Positions 45,547-53,835 of a stretch of DNA of 64,000 nt are shown here, piece by piece (position 1 is the stretch's first letter; each line of letters opens with the position of its first letter). A program made the translations under genes and the position numbers. The notes beneath the pieces were generated by a model, which was not told where the DNA came from, did no database searches, and was given only the letters and a program-made list of their open reading frames with translations. This stretch comes from Viola odorata (lineage: Eukaryota; Streptophyta; Magnoliopsida; Malpighiales; Violaceae): contig OY829545.1 of NCBI GenBank assembly GCA_963691705.1, positions 42,333,475 through 42,397,474 of the forward strand, given 5' to 3'.

Positions 45547-47679
45547 TCAAGCGCCATTGCTATCACCAGGGTCTTCCTCCTCTAAAGAAAGCTGACCTTC
45601 TTTGCTTCCATCAATTTTATTCATCATTGCGGAGGTATAATCGGCAATCTTAGCTGGGTCGAAAGAACTACTCCTTTGGTAATCTGCAAAACCAGAGTTA
45701 AAGGCCTGCATGGCCTTCTTCTTCCACCACTCTATCTTTAACGAAACCCTGGCAAGCTACTCGTCTTGAGCTAATATTTCTTCATGAAGGAGAGAGTTCT
45801 TATTCCTTTCTGTCACTAACTCTGCCTCCAAAACCTCAACTTTTGCTTTCCCTTTGGATTTCTCTCTACTCAACTCCTTTTGCGTTTCATTTTGGAGTTG
45901 TGTTAGCAATTTCACTTGGCCTAACGCTCGGTCGAGCTGCGCTTTCTGAGCACACATCGCGTTGGAAAAATCCTGCAATTGGCCCTCATAAGCTTCGACA
46001 GCATAGTCCAGGTAGCGGAAGGCGTCTAAAGAATCATTCATAACGCGTGCATACCAAGCCTTTTGAGAAAGTTGTAGAAACTTTTCTCTTTCTTCAGAAA
46101 GGCTCATCATCTTGCCTATCAAAGATGGCGTTAATTCATCTCCTGAGAAAGGGTTCGATGCCCCTGCGGCACGAAGACCATCGAATCCAAGCCCTGCCAA
46201 ATTTAGACGATAGGACGGGACTCCCTTAGGGCCTTGAGAAGAAAGGTTGACCATTAAGGCCGAAGAAGAATCTTTATTACCTGCTCCAGTAACAGAAGTA
46301 AAAAATAACCGTTGAGGGGCCTTGGGCGACGACTCAGAAAGCGGACTTATATGGGAAGTCGACGTCGCCAAGTCTGGAATACAATAAGAAATATGAGAGT
46401 CAGGGGCGCTGATTGGCGAAGGAGAACCTGCCACCGGCGGAACTTCAGTGGCAGTTGGAGGAGCGACGGTTGACGCCTCAGCAACCTTCATCGTTTGAGA
46501 AGTACTCGCTACAGTAGGAATGACAGCCCTCATGGTAGGGACCTCGTTAGCATTCCTAGAAGAAGTCTCAGTAGCCTACCCATCTTTCTCTACTCTGAGT
46601 TTCTTTCGATAAGTTGAGGAAGCATGAGGAAGATCTGTTTTAATATCCATATCCTCTCTATCGCTGTCAGTTATCCTAGTTATGGGTGGGCCCAAAGTTA
46701 CTCCTCTGCCCCGAACTGGTAACCAATTGTCAAGAAAATGAGAGGCTTGAGCAGAAATACCCCGCCCTCTTTCGGCGACTGTCATAATTCTCCTCTTCTT
46801 TAACGGGATATCCTGACGACTGGAGCCCCCAGATGGTGGAGAAGCTGGCAGCGTTTGGAGTGGCGCCACATTCAAGGGAGCGTTACTCCTCTGACCCTCA
46901 GTGTTTTCTACCAAGGAACTATGTTAGAACGACAAGCAAATCAAAGCGATAACGCGAAAAGAGGAAAACTCGCCTATAACGCACTCTTCCAAGCGTCTGT
47001 ACAAAGAGAACTCCTGAATACGGAAGGACGTATCTATCTCTAGCAGAGCGTTAACCTGAGCTAACTCGTTTCTAGTCAACACTACTGGTTCTACCCAGAC
47101 GACACTAGTAATCTCCCGATTAAAACCCTCGCGCCACAAACGCGAAGGCAGCTCGATAATGAAGAAACCGCTCTTCCAATCAGCCACAGTCTCCTCAAAG
47201 CCCTGAAACTTCTGCCAAAACGACTGCCCGAACGCGTCATCCCACCTCGGAGTAATATCGACCAAATAGTGACGACATTTTAAACTAAAAAATTTACAGA
47301 ATAAACCGATAGACGGAGTAAAGATGCCCTTCATCTCACAAGCACGAAGTAAGGCATAAATTCCACACCAGGAGGAAGGAGTTATCTGAGCCGGATTAAT
47401 ATCATATTAGCGCAACAATTTCTTTAGAGAAGTATGAATTGGGAAACGAAAGCCATAAAGAAACATCTTAAAGTAAACCATTCTATAGTTTCTCCATAAG
47501 GGATCATGAAGCCGCAGACCATCCTCAGGAACAGTAACGGAATAATCAGGGGGAAAAGAGATACCATGACTCTTTAATTCAGCCTTCAGAACCGTTTCAC
47601 AGGAAAAAATACTGGGTGTTTTATCGACTTCTAGATCTAAAGGTCTCTAAAGACCCCTAGGAGATCTTATCATACGCAT
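45547..47679 (-). pseudogene. Antisense gene C, element II copy
   Basis: Starts at 47679 (MRMIRSPRGL) and is broken by TAG codons near 47647 and 47408. The conserved domain follows: YRMVYFKMFLYGFRFPIHT, INPAQITPSSWCGIYALLRA, FWQKFQGFEETVADWKSGFF. The intron appears to have a GC donor (ATAG|GCGAG near 46972) and an acceptor CATAG near 46920. Exon 2 has a basic KKRRIMT patch, ASHFLDNWLPVRGR, and SDREDMDIKTDLPHASS. One TAG at 46574-46576 follows, then a long linker, FDGLRAAGASNPF, and a coiled coil (AKVEVLEAELVTERNKN). It ends at 45547-45549 after a TAG at 45757-45759. Confidence 0.7.
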
Positions 47680-47838
47680 AATGAACCAGCGAAAAGAAAA
47701 TATGCAGAAGATGAAGTGAAATACCTCGAAAGAAAAGAGTTTCAGGCGAGCCACCGGTGGACGGCGGACGAGCAAGAAATTCCTCGTGATAAAGTAGAAG
47801 GAAAATAAAAAAGGAAATTTGAAATGAGGGCAAAAAGA

Positions 47839-48262
47839 GTAGGGATGTACATGGGTCGGGTTGGGCTGGTTATGGCTCATAACCAGCACCAACCCGCCAA
47901 ATATTTAGCGGGCCGGGTTGGGTAGGTTATTTGCCTATAACCGCCGGTTAACAGGTTGAGCGGTTATAGGCGGTTAACCGCGGGCATGCGGTTATGAGCG
48001 GTTATGAGCTGTAAAATTTGGCCAAACCAAAATTTTCAAATCACAAGCATCCTGCTGTAACTTCACAAAATGCAACGTCTCATCCACAAGAATAAGGCAA
48101 ACCATAAGTTCCAAATCACAAGCATTCTGCTGCTGAAAACCAAACCTAAGATAACTTCACAAAATGCAACGTCCCATGCACAAACAAAATACATAAAAAA
48201 TCCAAACAAATCCGCAAACAAAATACATAATCCCGCGACGCCGGCGAAGGGAGCAGCGAAGG
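47839..48262. repeat. Flank between elements II and III
   Basis: Begins TAGGGATGTACATGGGTCGGG, like the ends of some hAT-type plant repeats, then a GGTTATRGGCGGTTAACCG-rich stretch (47900-48010). Two diverged direct copies of CAAATCACAAGCATYCTGCTG...AAAATGCAACGTCYCAT start near 48038 and 48113. No gene is seen. GAAGG at 48258-48262 is the left target copy of element III. Confidence 0.5.
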
Positions 48263-48813
48263 TGATAAGAGTCCGGGGGATACTGAGCTGGATCGGCCTT
48301 ATCTGAGCCGGTCGGGAACACTGTACTGGGGTCTTCGTCACCTGCAAAGCGCCGGAGGGGGTCTCCGGCGTAAACTCTCCGATGCCAAAGTCAGTGGGAG
48401 TAGTCAAAATGGCAGGGGTTCAGTACGCTGTCTTAGGCTTACCTCTTGTCGGAAAAGGTGGGGGTATTTATAGGCAAAGGAAAGAGTGTACCGACAGGGG
48501 GCAGGAGTTATCCCTGGTAGGATCCCCTGGGGTGATAGATCTCGCTGGGGTAATAGATGTCGCTGGGGTGACAGGAAGTGATGTCATACGGGATGACGTC
48601 ATGCGGAGTGACGTCATGGATGACCTGGGATGGGATGCCGCCGTGCGGATGTCGCATGAGAGCCCCCCCCACTAATGTCGACCATCCCAGGGTCGTTCGC
48701 CAGGCTAAGGGCGGTAAGAACAGGGTCCCGCTTCCCTCGGCGGGTATGGTATGCCGACCGAGTCACCCAATGGGGTAGTGGAGATACCACTTCTGTGGTA
48801 TCGATAGTTATCA
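48263..48813 (-). repeat. 3' LTR of element III
   Basis: Starts TGATAAGAGTCC and ends GATAGTTATCA. On the minus strand the TATAAATA box lies at 48465-48472. U3 contains an 18-bp repeat (TCGCTGGGGTGATAGAT-like, three copies, 48515-48570) and three TGAYGTCA motifs. Confidence 0.92.
48579..48616. promoter_or_regulatory. Three evenly spaced TGAYGTCA (bZIP/CRE-like) boxes in U3
   Basis: TGATGTCA at 48579-48586, TGACGTCA at 48594-48601 and TGACGTCA at 48609-48616, 15 bp apart. TGACGTCA is the palindromic core bound by plant TGA-type bZIP factors. The same trio is in the 5' LTR at 63758-63794. Confidence 0.6.
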
Positions 48814-48953
48814 TATGCCCAACCGAAAACGAGCCCGAGCGTTTACCAAGGGCTATCGCCGCGTCTTCCGTCTTGCCTCTTCAGAGGTTTCTGCATTAAT
48901 GAGGGCTCGACAGTCGATAAAGGTATATTTTCAGAGTACCTTTTTGCTGAGCC

Positions 48954-48959
48954 TATAAA
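48954..48959 (+). promoter_or_regulatory. TATA box of gene A (element III)
   Basis: GCCTATAAATAGG lies 89 bp before the A start codon. Similar boxes sit at the same place in copies I and II. Confidence 0.6.
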
Positions 48960-49042
48960 TAGGCCTTCCATTGCACTTGTTTTCAAAACTCTCTCAACCT
49001 TCTTTACATCTCTCTTCGATTTTCCTCATCTCTTTTCCTTCA

Positions 49043-49429
49043 ATGGACGAAATCACCAAGAACTTTCTGCTATCCAAAACCCATACCTTGAGAAATCTGA
49101 CCCAGGCTGACATCGACTTTTTGGGGTCGTTGAGCACCAAGACTTCGGAAGATATCTTGGAGCTCCAGGGAATGCTGACTCCCCTGCAAGCTAGGCAGGC
49201 TGCTGTTACCATGGAGGACTTCAGTCCCGTGGAGAAAGTGGTGAAGCTGTCGGCGGCTGTCTCTCAGATTCAGCTGCTTATGACCATGCTGCAGCATAGG
49301 AAGGACTTGTTGGGGTGCTGCCTGATGGGCATGAGGGCCTATTCCTCTGAGCTGACCACTCTTACGGATGCCCTGAGGGAAATTCCTTTCCTGGAGTGGG
49401 AGGATGATGACGCTGGGTCGAATGCCTGA
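49043..49429 (+). CDS. Antisense gene A, element III (small helical protein)
   Basis: An intact 128-residue protein, MDEITKNFLLSKTHTLRNLT at the start and EWEDDDAGSNA at the end. The start is the first ATG after the TATA box and aligns with copies I and II; an upstream in-frame ATG in the leader is ignored for that reason. It is helical throughout with conserved SEDILELQGMLTP, MEDFSPVEKVVKL, MLQHRKDLLGCC and LREIPF, and an acidic tail. No known domain was recognised. It is the gene nearest the 3' LTR and reads away from it. AATAAA at 49538-49543 follows. Intactness in two of three copies, against broken C and D, suggests either its small target size or continued usefulness to the element. Confidence 0.75.
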   Translation: MDEITKNFLLSKTHTLRNLTQADIDFLGSLSTKTSEDILELQGMLTPLQARQAAVTMEDFSPVEKVVKLSAAVSQIQLLMTMLQHRKDLLGCCLMGMRAYSSELTTLTDALREIPFLEWEDDDAGSNA

Positions 49430-49909
49430 CTAGCGATGGGGATCCTCTTGGCGTGTCTTTCTGTGCTCCTCTAGGGCCACCTTTTGTAACCCCGGGCCGT
49501 TAGGCCTTTTTGTAATCTCGAGCCATTAGGCCCTTTAAATAAATAAATATGCTTTTCCTTATTAGCTTGCCGTTCTATCGATGTTTTTCTTCTTTCTCCT
49601 GTCGTCTTTCTTAAAAAAAAACAACAACTTCTATTCTCACTAATTGTGAGCTTGGTGTCCCTTGGGATCCTGCAACTTTATTTGCCTACCTGGCTCATAA
49701 TGACGATTCTCTCACGCTCTAACCGCTCTGAATATATTTTGCGCCGTTTTTCAGTGTTAACGGATTGGGCAACGATTTCGATGCCTTTCGGTTGGTGTAG
49801 ACTTTCAACAGTCGCGAAGTCAGATCTTCTCCCCAATAGTCGTTGTCCCTGATAGTATTAATTGTCCTCGATAATACGCGAAAAGGCAGGCACGCTTCCT
49901 CATTTCGGC

Positions 49910-49917
49910 TATATAAA
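49910..49917 (+). promoter_or_regulatory. TATA box of gene B (element III)
   Basis: CTATATAAATGG lies about 70 bp before the B start codon. Confidence 0.6.
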
Positions 49918-49988
49918 TGGGGCTCTTCCTTTCTTTTCCCTATTCATCTCTTCTTTTCTCCTTTCTTCTTACTCTTACTGATATTTCC

Positions 49989-50477
49989 ATGGCTGACTCC
50001 CGTTTTTTGTATACTGCTGCCCGCGATTCTCCTCCGACCCCTCCGACTTCTCCCGATTCCGACAATCCTCCTCCCTCACCTTACTGGAGGCCTGCCAAAC
50101 ATTCTGCAAAGTGCCGGGGCTGCAAGAAATCAAAGAGAACAAAGAAACAATCTTTTGAATCCTTCTTTGCCGACTTTGAACCTCACTATCTCTTGCTGCG
50201 GCAAAAGGATAAAGCGTCACCATCCGTTCCTTGTCCTTTTCCCACTGATAGGACTTCGGTGCAATATGCCGCTCCAGGACTGGTTACCCCGACCCTAGAG
50301 GAAGGCTCCCGCGCCGCTTCAAAGAAAGAAACTGCCCCCACGACAGGTTTCGCGGCTAGGCTTGGTAAAAGATCTTTCAGGATTCACGAGCCCTTTCCTT
50401 TCTACAAGAGTGGGTCACCATCACCTCCGGAGGATTATGATTATGTCTACGACATACACTGGGTGGATGAAGACTAA
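49989..50477 (+). CDS. Antisense gene B, element III (basic/acidic small protein)
   Basis: An intact 162-residue protein starting MADSRFLYTAARDSPPTPP. It has the family signature PTSPDSDNPPPSP at about residues 19-31, a lysine-rich patch KKSKRTKKQ near residues 46-54 that looks like a nuclear localisation signal, a variable middle, FRIHEPFPFYKSG, and an acidic/aromatic C-terminus YDYVYDIHWVDED. No enzyme motif or membrane segment is visible. The design (disordered, basic patch, acidic end) suits a nucleic-acid- or chromatin-associated adaptor, but that is inference. AATAAA is at 50519-50524. The start aligns in all three copies. Confidence 0.72.
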   Translation: MADSRFLYTAARDSPPTPPTSPDSDNPPPSPYWRPAKHSAKCRGCKKSKRTKKQSFESFFADFEPHYLLLRQKDKASPSVPCPFPTDRTSVQYAAPGLVTPTLEEGSRAASKKETAPTTGFAARLGKRSFRIHEPFPFYKSGSPSPPEDYDYVYDIHWVDED

Positions 50478-50795
50478 CAATGTCGTACTCGTTGTAGATG
50501 CCGCTGGCTTTCTCTTTCAATAAATAAAATAGACTAAAATAAAATGTCATTTGCCTTTTTCTTTTCGCTTTTGGTATAATGCCATTTTATGGGATGAATG
50601 CCGCTGGACAACCAATTACCGCTTCATACGACCATTTTTCTAGGGTTTCTTGTAATTAACGAGCCTTTCTTTTGCGAAATTCGAGGCGAGCACTTGACTT
50701 TAAGTTTTCTGTCAGGGTATTTCCACGTGTCCCGCTTGTCCCATACGTGTTTTGCTGTGATAGGTTGCTCTTCTGCCTGACTTTTCCACCATCTC

Positions 50796-50805
50796 TTTTA
50801 AAAGG
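50796..50805 (+). promoter_or_regulatory. TATA-like box of gene C (element III)
   Basis: TTTTAAAAGG lies about 190 bp before the C start. An equivalent TTTAAAAGGG is near 7907 in element I. Confidence 0.4.
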
Positions 50806-50989
50806 AAAAAACGTTTCTTCTTTGTACCCTTTTGCTTCTTTTTATACTTCACAACTCTCTTCATTTTTTCGCACGCTCCGAGGAAATTCTCTCGTTCGCA
50901 TCTAGACAATTCGCCTATTAATTTCAGTCTTCTCTCTCAAGGTACTCTACTCGATCTTACTTTGATTTTCCTTTGCTGCTCTATCTATC

Positions 50990-53159
50990 ATGCCTCGCAC
51001 GAGATCTCAATCTAGTTCTTTAGTTACCCCTAGGCCAATTTCTCGATATCCTGAGCTTGAAAACACCCCTAGCATCTTTACTTGCCCTACTGTCTTACGG
51101 CTTGAACTGGAAAGCAATAACATTACCTTCCCCCACGATTATCGCCCCACTATTCCTTCTGACACTATGAGGCTTCATAGCCGGCTCTGGAAAACTCATA
51201 GGATGCTTTATTTTAAAATGTTTCAATATGGGTTCCGCCTCCCAGTTCATGACACGCTAAAGCGTGTGTTGTGCGAGCACGGGCTTAACCCTGCGCAGAT
51301 CACCCCTTCCTCATGGAGTTGCATCTACACCTTCCTTCGAGCTTGCGAGTTAAAAGATATTCTTGCTCCCTCTGTCGCTTTATTTCACAAGTTCTTGACT
51401 CTAGTTTTTCGCTACAGCTTCATTAATATTATTCCAAGGTGGGATGACGCCCTGGTGAGGCCTTTTTGGCAAAAATTTCAAGGGTTTGAGGAGAACGTCG
51501 AAGATTGGAAGAGCGGTTTCTTCGTTGTCGAATTACCCTCTCGCCTGTGGCGTTCTGACTTCAACCTGGAGGTGGTTGATTGGGTGAAGCCAGCGCCTCT
51601 GTCTAGGGAAGAGTTGGGTCTGGCCAACACTTTACTGGAGATGGAGTTCTTTTTCCAGATCTGAAACTTTGCTTTGTACAGGCCTTTAACTGAGTGCACC
51701 ATAGGTGAGCTTTTGAGCTTCGCCGCTGCCTTACTTACCCCTTGTTTACTAACATACCTTTTCGCAGGGGAGACTGTCGCTCGCCCACTTTTCGAAGGTG
51801 ACGCCTCTCATAAGTGTGTCGTGCCTTCCACGACTGCTCCCTCTACTTCCGCTGGGACTCGATCTGATCAGCATATGCCCATAAAGAAAAGAGCTTTAGA
51901 CGAGATTCTTTCCAAGGAAAGCGGTTCCTCCCTCTGCACTTCCCGCTTCGTGGAGAACTGGTTACCTAGTCGGAAGAAGAGGTTCGGGTCTGGTTTGCCA
52001 GTGACTGAAATAAAGATTTTCTCCTACGGAGTCGAGGACATGGAGGACATGGATACGGAACTGAGCCTCCGCCCGGCTTCCTCAGCTCAGCGGAAGAAAC
52101 TAAGGGAAGCGAGTGAAGCTCAAGTAACGAAAATGGCTGCTCGATCTCCTCCTGCCAACACTACGGATACCGTCGCTTCCCAGCCTGCCGTTTCTCCTGA
52201 CACCACTAAGGGGAATGCCGCTTCACTGGGTGGCACTTCCTCGACTCTGGGGTTGGCTGCCTCCAACAAGACTTCCCCTGCCGCGGTGATGCCGCCACCA
52301 TCTGCTGCAAATTCTGCTCCTGTCATGGAACCTCCACACTCGCCCATTGGCCCCTGTATTCCTGACGTGCCACCATCAGTCCCAAGTGGGTCTGGTTCTT
52401 CTCACTCTCCCCCCGAAGTCCCCTTGTTCGTTGTTCCTTACTTCAATTCGAGACGTTGGGGGCTCAGGCGGTATCTCCGCCCCTTCCTTTGTTGCTGATC
52501 TTTCCCCTGACGGGCCTCAAGGGACCCCTTCTCACCGGCTAAATCTGTCAAAATTTGGGACTGACGGGTTCCGCGCCCTGGGTATATCAGACCCCTTATC
52601 GCAAGATCAGCCCACGGCTATCTTGGCCTGCGAAATGTTTCGCGCCTCCGAGGACGAAAGTAGGCTACTGCAGCTTCCTCCTGAGGTTCAATATGTGCGC
52701 GTCATGAACAACTACCTTACTGCCTTTCGACAACTTCATTACTTCATCAAGGCTCGCGGTACACAATCTCAAAACTCGGATGCCCTAGCAAAGGTAGAGG
52801 AGCTGTCGCGACTCCACAAACGCGCTCAAGCCGAACTGCGCGAGTGCCGCGCTGACCTTACTCGGGAAAGGTCTAAAGAAAAAGCCCAGGTTGAAGCTTT
52901 GGAGGCTGAGCTGGTGGCTGAAAGAAAGAAGAACTCTTTCCTTCTTGAGGAGATATCGTCCCGTGATGCTGACCTGACGAAAGCTTCCACGAAGGTGGCC
53001 TGGTGGAAGAAGAAGATTGAACAAGCCTTTATCACGGGGGTCACAGATCAGCGCCGCGGTGGGGCCGCTGATCCCGCTGAGGTCGCCAGGTACGCCTCCA
53101 CGAGGATGAAAGAGATTGATGAGAGCCAAGAGGGCTTCCTCTCCTCTGAAGAGGAGTAG
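50990..53159 (+). pseudogene. Antisense gene C, element III (one stop, one frameshift)
   Basis: Exon 1 is 50990-51704 and exon 2 is 51768-53159. The intron 51705-51767 has GTGAGC, a TACTAAC branch-like site and CGCAG. Exon 1 (MPRTRSQSSSLVTPRP) holds the conserved domain: YFKMFQYGFRLPVHDTLK, LNPAQITPSSWSCIYTFLRA, PRWDDALVRPFWQKFQGFEE, WKSGFFVVELPSRLWR. A TGA at 51662-51664 replaces an Arg codon. Exon 2 has FVENWLPSRKKR, EDMDTELSLRPASSAQRKK, a Pro/Ser-rich linker, a frameshift near 52440, LNLSKFGTDGFRALGISDP, and a coiled coil of about 130 residues (52780-53010). It ends SSEEE. It converges on gag-pol from the 3' side. The exon-1 domain resembles the 'putative gypsy type transposon' family; no catalytic chemistry is established. 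Confidence 0.75.
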
Positions 53160-53658
53160 TAAGTCCATGCCTAGGGAGGGCCCATTTGATGCCGCTTGAT
53201 TGGGGGTGTCGCTTCTTTACTTACTCCCTTGTTGTATTATTTTTTCCCATTTGGACTTTGACGCCGCCTCCTTGCTTGTAATAATCAAATCTTGTAATCT
53301 TGACAAAATAATACGTGCTTCTTAATGATGCCGCCCTTTATCACTTGCCGCTTGACTACTTTTCTCTTCGCACTTCACCTCTCGGGTGCCGTGTCATTGC
53401 AACTTGCCGCTCCTTTTCACTGGGTTTGACTGCGCCCTTTTTTAGAGCATTTAATGCTCTGACTCCTTTTACTTGATACGGAAGAGACAGTCATGATGCT
53501 ATGAGCCCACGTGTCCTCAAAGGGGAGCACTAGGGGAATAGCGGGCTGAACATGTCTTTTCGCTCCTCAGAGATTGTACCCGCTTCCCGCGCCTCTTGCT
53601 CTTGACACGTCACGCACCACGATTGCTTGACCCGTCGTTCCCTTTAATCCTTAGGGTT

Positions 53659-53665
53659 ATAAAAA
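53659..53665 (+). promoter_or_regulatory. TATA box of gene D (element III)
   Basis: AGGGTTATAAAAACCC lies about 175 bp before the D start. Nearly the same sequence, AGGGTTATAAAACCC, precedes D in element I (10617). Confidence 0.6.
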
Positions 53666-53835
53666 CCCTCACGCGCTCTTTTCTTATCTTTTATTACCTT
53701 TCTCTTTGAAAAACGAAAAGAAAGAAAAGAAAACACAGTTCCTCTTCTTCCTCCTACGATCCGTCGCTGCCCGGGTGCTTCGATCTTCCTCTCACAAAAG
53801 GTACCTTCCTATCTATCCTTCGTTTAACCTTGCCC

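Larger units (their letters stand above)
34148..47838 (+). mobile_element. Element II: degenerate plus-strand Tat element, rearranged
   Basis: Order is 5' LTR (34148-34625), PBS, gag, pol, repeat array (40650-41160), then an inverted LTR-A-B block (41279 to about 43060), then D and C on the minus strand as expected for a plus-strand Tat element, ending near 47838. No plus-oriented 3' LTR follows. The right boundary is where similarity to the C upstream region of the other copies ends. The inverted block may come from a second, minus-strand element. It carries many stops, so it is an old copy. Confidence 0.7.
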
